A stretch of DNA of 64,000 nucleotides from assembly GCF_030372105.1 (NCBI RefSeq), contig NZ_JAUDBQ010000007.1, positions 124,001-188,000 on the forward strand. The letters run 5' to 3'. The stretch comes from Cellulomonas cellasea (lineage in GTDB: Bacteria > Actinomycetota > Actinomycetes > Actinomycetales > Cellulomonadaceae). Below the pieces are notes generated by a model. That model did not search any database. It saw only the letters and a program-made list of their open reading frames with translations, and had not been told where the DNA came from. Below, in pieces: positions 18,034 through 27,257 of this stretch (its first letter is position 1; each line of letters begins with the position of its first letter). A program made the translations under genes and the position numbers.

Positions 18034-18119
18034 AGACCCCTGTGCTGAGTGCTCCGCACCACGGGCCCCGACGGGCGCGGCAGCGGCCCGGCGGCCCGCC
18101 CGACGACGAGAGGTGAGAG

Positions 18120-19163
18120 ATGACCCGACGCCCCACGATGAACGACATCGCGCTCGACGCCGGCGTCAGCCGCGCCACCGTCTCCCTCGTCGTGCGCGAC
18201 AGCGACCAGATCCCCGAGTCCACCAAGCAGCGCGTGCGCGCGTCGATGGAACGCCTCGGCTACGTCTACAACCGAGTCGCCGGCACCATGCGCGGCGGCG
18301 GCTCGCGCAACCTCGGGCTGCTCCTGACCAACATCCAGAACCCGTACCTCGCCGAGGTCTCCATGGCCGTCGAGGCCGCCGCGCAGGAGTCCGAGTACAC
18401 CCTGCTGCAGGGGTACAGCCTGGGCGACGTCGAGCGCGAGCGCCGACTCGTGCGCAGCATGGTCGAGAACCAAGTCGCCGGGCTCATCGTCATGGGCGCC
18501 GTGGAGTCCGACGGCTCCGCGTTCGACGGCCTCGGCGGGCCCCGCGCCGTCCCCCTCGTGACGATCCTGCGGCCCATCGACTCGGTGGCGGCCGATCACG
18601 TGGGCATCGACGACAGGCGCGCGGGCCGGCTCCTCGGCGCGCACCTCGCAGCCCTCGGCGCCCGGACCGTGGCCGTGCTCGGCGGCTTCGAGGGCGCGCG
18701 CATGCTCGAGGCGCGGCTCGGGGGCCTGCGCGAAGGCCTCGCCGGGTCCCCCGCGCGGATCCCCACGTCGATGGTGGTGACCGACGACGGGCACGGGAAC
18801 TACAGCTCCGAGACGGGCGCGCACCTCGTCGCGGAGCTGCTCGAGCGCGGCTCCTGCCCCGACGCGATCGTGACCTACACCGACGCCTACGCCCTCGGCG
18901 TGCACCAGGGCCTACGCCAGCACGGCATCGAGCCCGGCGCCGACGTGGCGCTGGCGTCCTTCGACAACATCCCCACCGCCGCGCAGATCCACCCGACGCT
19001 CACCTCCGTCGACTCCGCCCCCCACCTGTTGGGCGCCGAGGCCTTCCGGCTGCTGACCAGCCGAATCGCGGAGCCCGGCGGAGTGGCCGAGTCTGTGGTG
19101 GTGGAGCCGCACCTCGTCATCCGGCAGTCCACCGCGCTCTGGGCGCCGCCGACGCCCGCCTGA
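18120..19163 (+). CDS. LacI-family transcriptional repressor
   Basis: 347 residues. Helix-turn-helix and hinge at 5-60 (MNDIALDAGVSRATVSLVV, then GYVYNRVAGTMRGG), followed by the periplasmic-binding-type sensor (NLGLLLTNIQNPYLAEV and DVALASFDNIPTAAQI). GAGAGG is 7 nt before the ATG. Divergent from the amidohydrolase/MFS operon, with tandem operator-like sequences between, so it most likely represses that operon and itself until a small ligand binds. The ligand is unknown; a product or substrate of the amidohydrolase is the simplest guess. Confidence 0.9.
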   Translation: MTRRPTMNDIALDAGVSRATVSLVVRDSDQIPESTKQRVRASMERLGYVYNRVAGTMRGGGSRNLGLLLTNIQNPYLAEVSMAVEAAAQESEYTLLQGYSLGDVERERRLVRSMVENQVAGLIVMGAVESDGSAFDGLGGPRAVPLVTILRPIDSVAADHVGIDDRRAGRLLGAHLAALGARTVAVLGGFEGARMLEARLGGLREGLAGSPARIPTSMVVTDDGHGNYSSETGAHLVAELLERGSCPDAIVTYTDAYALGVHQGLRQHGIEPGADVALASFDNIPTAAQIHPTLTSVDSAPHLLGAEAFRLLTSRIAEPGGVAESVVVEPHLVIRQSTALWAPPTPA

Positions 19164-19241
19164 GGCCCGCACTCCGGCCCTCGCACGGGAAGCGGCGCCC
19201 ATCGCGAGCCCCCATCCCCCACCGCGACAGGAGGCCACCAG

Positions 19242-20552
19242 GTGCCAGCGCACCCGCACACCGTCCTCGATCTCGCGGCACGTGTCGGCGCGCTCCTGCT
19301 CGGGAGCGCAGCAGCAGCGTCCGAGGTCGTCGACACCATGCGCGACATCGCCCGCACGGCAGGGCTCTCCGAGGTCACCGCCGATGTGACCTACAGCGAG
19401 ATCGTGCTCGCCGACCGCTCGCCCGGCGCGGCGCCGACGACGCGGATCGAGAACATCCGCGGACGCAGCTTCAACTACGGCAGGTACATCGACGTCACCC
19501 GGCTGGTCGACAGGTTCGTGCGAGGCGACCTCGACGTGGACCAGGCCCTCGACGAGGTCGGGCAGATCGAGCGCGGGGCGGGCCGCTACCCGTGGTGGAT
19601 GACGCGGCTCGCGGCCGGGGTGGCCGGCGCCAGCGCCGCGCTGATCTTCGGCGGCGGCTGGCTCGTCATGGCCTTCGCGTTCGTCGCCAACATGGTGGTC
19701 GACTGGGCGTTCGCCCGCCTCGGCCCACGCGGCTGGCCGGTGTTCTTCCTGCAGCTCCTGACCGGCGCCATCGCGGTCGCCGCCGCGGCCGCCGCGGCCC
19801 TGGTCGACCCGGGCGTCGACTCGTCGCTCGTCGTCGTCTCCGTGATCATCCTCATGCTCGCCGGGCAGACCTCGACCGGCGCGGTGCTGGACGCCGTCAT
19901 GGGGTGGAACCTCACAGCCGTCGGCCGCATCTTCGAGGCGGTGATGAACACTGTCGGCCTGGTGGTGGGCATCAAGGCGGGCATGCTCGTCGCCGACCGC
20001 ATCGGGATCGACCTGCAGATCACCGCGAACGTCGCCCCCGAGGCGCTGCCCCTCGCCGTGCTCCTCGGCGCCGCGGCCCTCATCGCGTTCGGATTCGGCG
20101 CCTTCGCCCAGATGTCCCCGCTCGTGGTGCTCGCCGCGTCCGGGCTCACCACCCTCGGCTACCTGGCGTTCAACACGGGCGTCGACGCCGACCTCGGGAC
20201 GCTGTGGGCCTCCGGGACGGCCGCCCTGATCGTCGGCGCCCTGGCGCCCCTGCCGGCGCGGTGGCTCCAGGCGCCGTCGGCGGTGTTCGCCGGCATCGCG
20301 ATCATCCCGATGCTGCCCGGCGTCCTGCTCTACCGGGGCCTGCTGCTGACGCCCGACGACTTCGTGGGCGGCGTCGCGCTGCTCGTCGAGGCCCTCGCCA
20401 CCGCCGTGCTGCTCGCCAGCGGCGTCGCGCTCGGCGAGTACCTGACAAGCGTCACGTGGCGGCGGCTGCGCCGGTTCGAGAGCCGGTTCGTCCCCGTGTT
20501 CCTCAAGCCGTTCACGCGCCGGCCCAAGACCGGGCGCCGGCTGGCCCGCTGA
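19242..20552 (+). CDS. ThrE-family threonine/serine exporter
   Basis: 436 residues. The N-terminal ~120 residues are the cytoplasmic DUF1212-type domain (ARVGALLLGSAAAASEVVDTM, split here as ARVGALLLG and SAAAASEVVDTM), and ten hydrophobic helices follow from about residue 125. ThrE exports threonine and serine using the proton gradient in corynebacteria. GTG start with AGGAGG 7 nt upstream. It follows the LacI gene by 78 bases on the same strand and could be cotranscribed, but no functional link is evident. Confidence 0.85.
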   Translation: MPAHPHTVLDLAARVGALLLGSAAAASEVVDTMRDIARTAGLSEVTADVTYSEIVLADRSPGAAPTTRIENIRGRSFNYGRYIDVTRLVDRFVRGDLDVDQALDEVGQIERGAGRYPWWMTRLAAGVAGASAALIFGGGWLVMAFAFVANMVVDWAFARLGPRGWPVFFLQLLTGAIAVAAAAAAALVDPGVDSSLVVVSVIILMLAGQTSTGAVLDAVMGWNLTAVGRIFEAVMNTVGLVVGIKAGMLVADRIGIDLQITANVAPEALPLAVLLGAAALIAFGFGAFAQMSPLVVLAASGLTTLGYLAFNTGVDADLGTLWASGTAALIVGALAPLPARWLQAPSAVFAGIAIIPMLPGVLLYRGLLLTPDDFVGGVALLVEALATAVLLASGVALGEYLTSVTWRRLRRFESRFVPVFLKPFTRRPKTGRRLAR

Positions 20553-20557
20553 ACGGC

Positions 20558-20596
20558 AGCGGCCCGGGCCTCGCACCAGGCGAGGTCCGGGCCGCT
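20558..20596. terminator. Bidirectional hairpin terminator
   Basis: A long stem of 10 bp (20558-20567 with 20587-20596), one G-T wobble, and a further 6 bp (20569-20574 with 20580-20585), closed by a 5-nt loop. It fills the gap between convergent genes and should end both transcripts. Confidence 0.75.
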
Positions 20597-20604
20597 CGAG
20601 CCGC

Positions 20605-22503
20605 TCAGAGGTACAGCGGTGTCAGCTCCACGTACTCGTCGATCGACCCGTCGCGCAGGCAGACCTCGATGATCTTGCGGCCCAGCGGGTCGAGGTCCTC
20701 GGTGAGGAACTCCGAGAGCTCGCTCTTGAAGAAGTCGGTGAGGATCTTCGCGCCGGCGTCGTAGGCCTCCACGCCCACCTGCGACTGCTGCTCGGGGCGC
20801 AGGAACGTGGGCCGCACGAGCTGCCCGTCGATCTTCATCTCCTTGAGCGTGTAGCCGAACAGCGAGCAGCGCGCGGGGACCAGCTCGCTCTCGCGCACGC
20901 GACCGCCGCCTCGGCGGGCCAGGTACTCGCGGGTCAGCCACTCGGCGGAGAAGCCCACCTTGTAGGCGCCGATGTGCTGGTTGGGGGTCAGCACGTAGCG
21001 GGTGCGGTTCGCCTCGACGAGCTGCTGGAGCAGCAGGTTCGCGGCCGCCACCTTGGTGCCGGTGGAGAACGGCCAGTACGAGCCGACGCCCTCGGCGACC
21101 ATGCCGCCGTGCGCGAGCTTGTCCGTGGCGGCCTTGCTCTCGCCGATCGACGGGTTCTTGTCGCCGCGCGGGGCGATGAGCCGCCACAGCCAGGCCAGCG
21201 AGGCCGGCACCACGTGGGTCATGCCCATGATCCCGTAGGACGGCTTGTCCCGGGTGCACGCGGGCATCCGCACGCCGAAGGTGCGCACGTCCACGTCGGC
21301 GGGCTCGCTGACCACGTGGCGGATCTGGCTGCGCGGGATGACCACGCGCGGGTTGGGGCACCGCTTGCCGTTGGAGTCGAGCGTGTGCTCCCAGGGCAGC
21401 ACCGTCGAGTCGGGCATGCCCTCGATGTTGAAGAACACCAGGGGCTGCTCGGGGTGGATGCAGGCCCGCTCGAACGCGACGTCCTGGCCGTACTCGGTGA
21501 GGTTGTCGACGCGGACGAACCAGCCGTCCTCGGCGTCGGACACGACGAGCTTGCCGTCGCCGCGCTGCAGGTCCTTGTGGCACAGCGTCATGTCATCGGT
21601 CACCGGCGCCAGCGCGCTGGTCTCGCCGAGCGTGATGACGTACGGCTCCTTGGTCACGACGTTGGTGCCCAGCAGGATGCGGCCGTCCTCCTGGCGGCGG
21701 ATCTCCTGGTACATCTCCGACTTGCCGCCGCCCGAGGCGCCCTCGTGCATCACGACTGTCTCGTTCTCGTACGGGGTGGTGACGCGCACCGACGACGCGT
21801 GCGCGGTGACCCAGCCCTCGTGCTCGCCGATGTCGAGCAGCACCGAGAACACGCCCTTCTTGGCGCTGGGACCCGGGTACAGGTTGTACGCGAACACCTC
21901 GTGCAGCGAGTCCGTGCGATCGTGCACGACGACCTGGCGGCCGTCGAAGTGGGTGTGCCGGAACGGCGGCGCGACGTACACGATGCTGCGCGGCGTGAAC
22001 GGCCCGATCTCGTCGAGCGTCACCCAGCCCTGCAGGTCCACGAGGGTCAGCGCGAAGAACGCCGAGTTGACCGGGCAGATCGCGAGCGACGGGTAGCCGT
22101 GGGTCAGGCCGCCGGCCTTGAACGGCACGACGGCGAGCTCCTGCTGCGAGAGCCACTCGAGCGTCTCGGCCTTGACGGGGGCGAACTCGGAGCCGAAGAC
22201 GTCGCGGTAGCGCGGCTTGTCCGTCGGCAGGTCGTCGGCGACGCGCATGCAGTCCGGGTCCCGCCGGCGCATGTAGTCCTCGGGGTAGTTCACGGCGATG
22301 CCGTTCTTGCCCCGGACCACCGTGGCCTCGGTGACCGGGGAGCCGTTGACGTCGTAGTCCACCGAGAATCGGGGGCCGCCCTCGGGGCCAAGCGCCAACT
22401 GGTACAGCTCGTCGCGCGTGCTCGGCACGACGACGCTGGCACACGCGTCGAGGGCGGCCCGCACGTCGGGGGGCAGGGTCACGATGTCCAGGGGTCGACT
22501 CAC
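20605..22503 (-). CDS. PEPCK-like P-loop protein, probably DUF4914 family
   Basis: 632 residues. A kinase-1-type P-loop GASGGGKSEM sits near the middle, in the form G-x-S-G-x-GKS found in PEP carboxykinases and HPr kinases. The flanking sequence does not match GTP- or ATP-type PEP carboxykinase, so I do not call it PckG; it resembles the DUF4914 family as I remember it. Other conserved-looking blocks are SAFFALTLVDLQGWVTL, VVMHEGASGGG, CPNPRVVIP and GDKNPSIGESKAATDKL. Soluble, no signal peptide. The GTG at 22503 is chosen because AAGGAG is 5 nt before it; the frame is open 7 codons more. Function unknown; a nucleotide-dependent kinase or carboxykinase-like role is possible. Confidence 0.65.
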   Translation of the reverse strand: MSRPLDIVTLPPDVRAALDACASVVVPSTRDELYQLALGPEGGPRFSVDYDVNGSPVTEATVVRGKNGIAVNYPEDYMRRRDPDCMRVADDLPTDKPRYRDVFGSEFAPVKAETLEWLSQQELAVVPFKAGGLTHGYPSLAICPVNSAFFALTLVDLQGWVTLDEIGPFTPRSIVYVAPPFRHTHFDGRQVVVHDRTDSLHEVFAYNLYPGPSAKKGVFSVLLDIGEHEGWVTAHASSVRVTTPYENETVVMHEGASGGGKSEMYQEIRRQEDGRILLGTNVVTKEPYVITLGETSALAPVTDDMTLCHKDLQRGDGKLVVSDAEDGWFVRVDNLTEYGQDVAFERACIHPEQPLVFFNIEGMPDSTVLPWEHTLDSNGKRCPNPRVVIPRSQIRHVVSEPADVDVRTFGVRMPACTRDKPSYGIMGMTHVVPASLAWLWRLIAPRGDKNPSIGESKAATDKLAHGGMVAEGVGSYWPFSTGTKVAAANLLLQQLVEANRTRYVLTPNQHIGAYKVGFSAEWLTREYLARRGGGRVRESELVPARCSLFGYTLKEMKIDGQLVRPTFLRPEQQSQVGVEAYDAGAKILTDFFKSELSEFLTEDLDPLGRKIIEVCLRDGSIDEYVELTPLYL

Positions 22504-22508
22504 GGCTA

Positions 22509-22514
22509 CTCCTT
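22509..22514 (-). promoter_or_regulatory. Shine-Dalgarno deciding the GTG at 22503
   Basis: AAGGAG on the minus strand, 5 nt before GTG 22503. It lies inside the longer open frame and excludes the farther GTG at 22524 as the main start. Confidence 0.75.
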
Positions 22515-22685
22515 CGTCGGGCACTCTCGCGGGGAGACAGACGCTGTCGGGGCTGCGGGGGCAGCGATCGCGCGCACTGCACTCTTTACCCGGAGATTAC
22601 GACTCCATGACATCTCAGACCTGGGACCTTTGGGACGCGTTCTGCCGGGCAGATCCGGTTGCGGAGCCCGAGGACCACGCGGAGC

Positions 22686-24161
22686 ATGAGCCAGGTGGTC
22701 GATGTCAGCGCACCACCCAGCCCCGCCCCGCCCCGCCGGGACAGCAGCACGCTGCTCGGAACCGTGGGCGTGGGCCGCCTCAGCCGCGCGGAGCGCATCG
22801 CGAAGGGCCGCCAGGCGCGATCCGAGGCGCCGCGCTCGAGCCTCGCGCAATGGCAGCCCGAGGCTGACCGGCCCGACCCGGTGGGCCTGCTCGTCGAGCG
22901 GACCCACACCCGGGTGCCGGAGCTCGTGCCGATCCACTTCGGCCGGATGCTCGCCTCACCGTTCGCCTTCTACCGCGGCGCGGCCGCGCTCATGGCCTGG
23001 GACCTGGCCCGGACGAAGACCTCGGGCGAGCGGGTCCAGCTATGCGGCGACGCGCACCTGTCCAACTTCGGTGGCTACGCCTCCGCCGAGCGGGAGATGG
23101 TCTTCGACCTCAACGACTTCGACGAGACCCTGCCCGGCCCGTGGGAGTGGGACCTGGCGCGCCTCGTGGCGAGCTTCGAGCTCGCGGGCCGGGAGCTGGG
23201 CTTCACCGGCCGCGAGCGCCGGGACGTCGACCAGGCGACCGCCCGGGCCTACCGCCACGCCGTGCGGGACTTCGCCGACCAGAGCAACCTCGAGGTCTGG
23301 TACGCCCGGATGACGGCCGGGGCGGTCCTCGCCCGCTGGGGTCCCGACGCGGGCCGCAAGGCCATCCGCACCCTGGAGCGCCGAGTCGACAAGGCGCTGC
23401 GCAAGGACAGCACGCTCGCCTCGGCACGGCTCACCCGCCAGGACGGGGACACCGTCCGGCTCGTGTCCGACCCGCCGCTGCTGGTGCCCGTCGGGGAGCT
23501 GTTCGACGACGCCGAGCGCGACGAGCTCGTCCAGGGGGTGGCCGCGGCGTTCCGGCGGTACCGGCGCACACTGCCCACCGACCGGCGCGACCTGCTCGCC
23601 CAGTTCCACTACGTCGACATGGCCCGCAAGGTGGTGGGCGTCGGCAGCGTGGGCACCCGCGCCTGGGTGCTGCTCATGCACGGCAGCGACGGCGCCGACC
23701 CCCTCGTGCTGCAGATCAAGGAGGCCGCCGAGTCGGTGCTCGCCTCGGCCGCGGGGCGCAGCGTGTACGCCAACCAGGGGCAGCGCGTCGTCGCCGGGCA
23801 ACGCCTCATGCAGTCCAGCTCGGACATCTTCCTGGGCTGGACGCATGGGCCGGGGACGGACGGCGCGGACCGCCACTACTACGTGCGGCAGCTCTGGGAC
23901 TGGAAGTTCTCCACCGACATCGCCCACCAGACCCCGGCGACCCTGGCGATCCTGGGGCAGCTGTGCGGCTGGACCTTAGCCCGGGCGCACGCCCGGTCCG
24001 GTGACCGGGTGGCGCTCGGCGCCTACCTCGGATCGTCGAACGTGCTCGACCGTGCCATGGCCGACTTCGCCGCCGCCTACGCGGACCAGGCCGAGCGCGA
24101 CCACGCTGCCCTGGCGCAGGCCGAGCGCGACGGCCGGGTCACCGTGCGACGCGGGGTGTGA
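22686..24161 (+). CDS. DUF2252 family protein (kinase-like fold)
   Basis: 491 residues. The hallmark block reads LCGDAHLSNFGGYAS followed by VFDLNDFDETLPGPWEWD, which is the DUF2252 signature and resembles the catalytic HxDxxxxN plus D patterns of aminoglycoside phosphotransferase/protein-kinase-like folds. No substrate is established for the family. The ATG at 22686 begins MSQVVDVSAPP; the first ~50 residues are a variable tail. The next gene, a drug exporter, starts 10 bases after the stop, so the two form an operon. Confidence 0.85.
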   Translation: MSQVVDVSAPPSPAPPRRDSSTLLGTVGVGRLSRAERIAKGRQARSEAPRSSLAQWQPEADRPDPVGLLVERTHTRVPELVPIHFGRMLASPFAFYRGAAALMAWDLARTKTSGERVQLCGDAHLSNFGGYASAEREMVFDLNDFDETLPGPWEWDLARLVASFELAGRELGFTGRERRDVDQATARAYRHAVRDFADQSNLEVWYARMTAGAVLARWGPDAGRKAIRTLERRVDKALRKDSTLASARLTRQDGDTVRLVSDPPLLVPVGELFDDAERDELVQGVAAAFRRYRRTLPTDRRDLLAQFHYVDMARKVVGVGSVGTRAWVLLMHGSDGADPLVLQIKEAAESVLASAAGRSVYANQGQRVVAGQRLMQSSSDIFLGWTHGPGTDGADRHYYVRQLWDWKFSTDIAHQTPATLAILGQLCGWTLARAHARSGDRVALGAYLGSSNVLDRAMADFAAAYADQAERDHAALAQAERDGRVTVRRGV

Positions 24162-24171
24162 GCAGCGGCCC

Positions 24172-25878
24172 ATGGCGACGGCACCGCAGACGTCCACGAC
24201 CACGCCCGCGAAATCGCGCAAGGGCGGCCTCGTCCTGGGAGTGCTGGGCGCGAGCCAGTTCCTGATGACGCTCGACAGCTCGGTGATGAACGTGTCGATG
24301 GCCACGGTCGCGGCCGACGTCGGCACGACGATCACCGGCATCCAGACGGCGATCACGCTCTACACGCTGGTCATGGCCACGCTCATGATCACCGGCGGCA
24401 AGGTGGGGAGCATCCTCGGGCGGCGGCGCGCGTTCGCGATCGGGCTGGTCGTGTACGCGTGCGGCTCGACGGTGACGTCGCTGGCCCCGAACCTGGGGGT
24501 GCTGCTGCTGGGCTGGTCGCTGCTCGAGGGGATGGGCGCCGCGCTGATCATGCCGGCGATCGTCGCGCTCGTCGCCGCGAACTTCCCACCTGAGCGCAGG
24601 GCCTACGCCTACGGGCTCATCGCCGCCTCGGGCGCCATGGCGGTGGCCGCCGGGCCGCTGATCGGCGGCGCCGTGACGACCTACGCGTCGTGGCGGTACG
24701 TGTTCGCCGGCGAGGCGGTGATCGTCGTGGTCATCCTGCTGCTGCTCCGCCACATCGCCGACGTCGCCCCGCACCCCCTCAAGCTCGACCTGGTCGGATC
24801 GGCGCTGTCGATCGTGGGGCTCGGGCTCGTGGTCTTCGGGGTGCTGCGCTCCGGCGACTGGGGGTGGGTCATCGCCACGCCGGGCACGCCGACGATCCTC
24901 GGCGGGTCGCCCGTCATCTGGCTCATCGTCATCGGCTCGCTGGTGACCTACCTGTTCATCCGCTGGCAGAGCCACCTCGAGCGCACCGGCGGCGAGCCGC
25001 TGCTCGACCCGAAGATGCTGCGGAACTCGCAGCTCGTCGGCGGCCTGAGCATGTTCTTCGCGCAGTTCACGGTGCAGGCCGGGGTGTTCTTCTGCGTCCC
25101 GCTGTTCCTGTCGGTCGCCCTGGGGCTCTCGGCGGTGGAGACCGGCTTGCGGGTGTTCCCGCTGTCGATCGCCCTGCTCGTGGCCGCAGGGGGCATCCCG
25201 CGGATCTGGCCGCATGCCAACCCGCGCCGCGTGGTGCGGTTCGGGCTGCTCACCATGACGGCGGGCATCCTCGTGCTCGTGGGCGGCCTCAGCCCCGCGG
25301 CGAGCGCGAGCGTCGTGGCCATCCCCATGGTGCTCATGGGCCTGGGCCTCGGCTCCCTGTCCTCGCAGCTCGGCGCGGTGACGGTCTCCGCGGTGCCCGA
25401 CGAGCAGAGCGCCGAAGTCGGCGGGCTGCAGAACACCGCGACCAACCTCGGGGCGTCCCTGGGCACCGCGCTGGTGGGGTCGGTGCTCATCGCGACGCTC
25501 ACCTCGGCGGCGCTGTCGGGTGTGCAGAACAACCCCGACATCCCCGACTCGGTCAAGAGCCAGGCCACCACACAGTGGGCCAGCGGCGTCCCGTTCGTCT
25601 CGACGGCCCAGCTCACCCAGGCCCTCGACGACGCGGGCGTGGACCAGGCCACGGCCACGCAGATCATCGACGTGAACGACGACGCCCGGATCAACGCGCT
25701 GCGCTCCGCGCTGTCCGTCGCGGCGCTCATCGCGATCGCGGCGCTGTTCTTCACGGGCCGCCTGCCGCGCACGGCGCCCGGGCAGCTCCCGAAGCCCGGC
25801 AGGGCGCCGCCGGAGGGCAAGGCAGGCGAGGCCGAGCCCGGTGAGGCGGGGAGAGAGCCGGACGCGGCCACGGCGTGA
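24172..25878 (+). CDS. DHA2-type MFS drug exporter
   Basis: 568 residues, 14 predicted helices. Motif patterns LDSSVMNVSMATVAADV in helix 1 and GGKVGSILGRRRAF between helices 2 and 3 are typical of EmrB/QacA antiporters. A periplasmic loop of about 60 residues (NNPDIPDSVKSQATTQWASG and on) precedes the last helix. The C-terminus is Pro/Glu/Ala-rich. It starts 10 bases after DUF2252, so co-expression is expected; a link between DUF2252 phosphorylation and export is speculation. Confidence 0.88.
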   Translation: MATAPQTSTTTPAKSRKGGLVLGVLGASQFLMTLDSSVMNVSMATVAADVGTTITGIQTAITLYTLVMATLMITGGKVGSILGRRRAFAIGLVVYACGSTVTSLAPNLGVLLLGWSLLEGMGAALIMPAIVALVAANFPPERRAYAYGLIAASGAMAVAAGPLIGGAVTTYASWRYVFAGEAVIVVVILLLLRHIADVAPHPLKLDLVGSALSIVGLGLVVFGVLRSGDWGWVIATPGTPTILGGSPVIWLIVIGSLVTYLFIRWQSHLERTGGEPLLDPKMLRNSQLVGGLSMFFAQFTVQAGVFFCVPLFLSVALGLSAVETGLRVFPLSIALLVAAGGIPRIWPHANPRRVVRFGLLTMTAGILVLVGGLSPAASASVVAIPMVLMGLGLGSLSSQLGAVTVSAVPDEQSAEVGGLQNTATNLGASLGTALVGSVLIATLTSAALSGVQNNPDIPDSVKSQATTQWASGVPFVSTAQLTQALDDAGVDQATATQIIDVNDDARINALRSALSVAALIAIAALFFTGRLPRTAPGQLPKPGRAPPEGKAGEAEPGEAGREPDAATA

Positions 25879-25907
25879 GCGTCAGTGGCACGCGTCAGGA
25901 TGGGCGC

Positions 25908-26543
25908 ATGCCCGATGACCTGCCCGTGCCCGATGACCTGCCCGTGCCCGCCGACCTGCCCGAGCTGCTCGTCCCCGACGCCGACGCCTGGCGCGCCTGG
26001 CTGCTCGCCCACCACGACACGTCGCCGGGCGTGTGGCTCGTGCTGCACAAGGCGGGAGGCACGCAGACCGCGCTCACGTACGCGGCGGCCCTCGACGAGG
26101 CGCTGTGCTTCGGCTGGATCGACGGGCAGGCCCGCTCCCGCGACGCCGAGACGGCGCTGCGGCGCATGACGCAGCGCCGCCCGCGCAGCAGGTGGTCGGC
26201 GCGCAACGTGGAGCACATCGCGCGGCTCGAGGCCGAGGGCCGCATGCACGACGCCGGGCGGGCCCAAGTGCGCGCCGCGCAGGCCGACGGCCGCTGGGAG
26301 GCCGCCTACCCGGGCAGCGCGACGGTGCAGGCGCCCGACGACCTGATGGCCGCGCTCGCCGCCGAGCCGTCCGCACTGGCCTGGTTCGAGGCGCTGACAT
26401 CGGCCAACAGGTTCGCGGTGCTGTACCGGATCACCTCCGTGAAACGGCCCGAGACCAGGGCGCGCAACATCGCCGACGCCGTCAGCCGACTCTCCCGAGG
26501 CGAGACCCCCTCCCCACAGAAGCGCCGCCCGGCAGGCCTCTGA
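25908..26543 (+). CDS. YdeI/OmpD-associated family protein
   Basis: 211 residues. Typical features of this family are W-x-x-WL near the start, PGVWLVLHKAGG, the ALCFGWIDG box, and the RPRSRWSARN box. The function is unclear. The N-terminus carries a tandem repeat PDDLPVPDDLPVPADLP produced by an 18-base duplication. The ATG at 25908 has AGGA 6 nt upstream; a GTG at 25875 overlapping the exporter stop is possible but lacks a site. Likely the third gene of the DUF2252/exporter operon. Confidence 0.78.
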   Translation: MPDDLPVPDDLPVPADLPELLVPDADAWRAWLLAHHDTSPGVWLVLHKAGGTQTALTYAAALDEALCFGWIDGQARSRDAETALRRMTQRRPRSRWSARNVEHIARLEAEGRMHDAGRAQVRAAQADGRWEAAYPGSATVQAPDDLMAALAAEPSALAWFEALTSANRFAVLYRITSVKRPETRARNIADAVSRLSRGETPSPQKRRPAGL

Positions 26544-26561
26544 CCTCGTACATTGAGCGGC

Positions 26562-27245
26562 ATGGATCGTCACCCCACCGCGCAGGCGCTCATCGGGACC
26601 CTCATCATCGCGATCGGGGCGGTGGCGTTGCTCAACCAGCTCGACGTGATCGACGTGGGCCTCGGCGAGCTGCTCAGCACCTGGTGGCCGATCGTGATCG
26701 TGCTCATCGGCGGGATGGGGCTGGCCAACGTGCCGCGCGCCTGGCCGGCCCCGGCCGCTGTCGCCGCCGCCGGCGGCCTCCTGCTGGCCGGGAACCTCGG
26801 CGCAGTCGACGGCGGCCTGTGGTCGCTCACCTGGCCGGTGGCGATCATCGTCGTCGGGTTCTCGTTCCTCACCCGCGCCGCGACCTCCCGCGCTGACGAG
26901 CGGCGCATCACCGCGACGGCGATCTGGTGGGGCTCCCAGCACCGGCCGCTCACCCAGGACTTCCGCGGCGCGCAGCTCAGCGTGCTCATGGGCGGCGTCG
27001 ACCTGGACCTCCGCAACGCGCAGATCGTCGAGCGCGCCACCGTCCGGGCGTTCGCGATGTGGGGCGGCATCGACATCAAGGTGCCGCCGAATTGGCGCGT
27101 CGAGATCACCGGGCTGCCCCTGCTGGGCGGCTGGGAGAACCGCACCAAGGCGCCTGCCGATCCACTGGCGCCGGTCCTCGTGGTGCGGGCGATCGTGCTC
27201 ATGGGCGGCGTCGACGTCAAGAGCAAGGCGCCCGCGACCGTCTGA
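26562..27245 (+). CDS. LiaF-like membrane protein
   Basis: 227 residues. Four hydrophobic helices in the first ~115 residues (IGTLIIAIGAVALLNQLDVI, WWPIVIVLIGGMGLA and two more) resemble the LiaI/LiaF transmembrane domain. The C-terminal ~100 residues resemble the LiaF C-terminal domain, with QLSVLMGGVDLDLRNA and the repeated IVLMGGVDVK. LiaF proteins sense or dampen envelope stress together with a LiaRS-type two-component system; none is encoded nearby. No clear Shine-Dalgarno; TTG 26553 is an alternative start. Confidence 0.75.
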   Translation: MDRHPTAQALIGTLIIAIGAVALLNQLDVIDVGLGELLSTWWPIVIVLIGGMGLANVPRAWPAPAAVAAAGGLLLAGNLGAVDGGLWSLTWPVAIIVVGFSFLTRAATSRADERRITATAIWWGSQHRPLTQDFRGAQLSVLMGGVDLDLRNAQIVERATVRAFAMWGGIDIKVPPNWRVEITGLPLLGGWENRTKAPADPLAPVLVVRAIVLMGGVDVKSKAPATV

Positions 27246-27257
27246 CCGCCGGCGCCG

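Noticed and set aside
18113-20764. Plus-strand open frame of 883 codons
   Set aside because: Arg/Pro/His-rich shadow of the LacI and ThrE genes, which have clear families and ribosome-binding sites.
20605-22503. GTP-dependent PEP carboxykinase (pckG)
   Set aside because: Only the P-loop style is shared; the PckG hyper-reactive cysteine region and other PckG blocks are not found.
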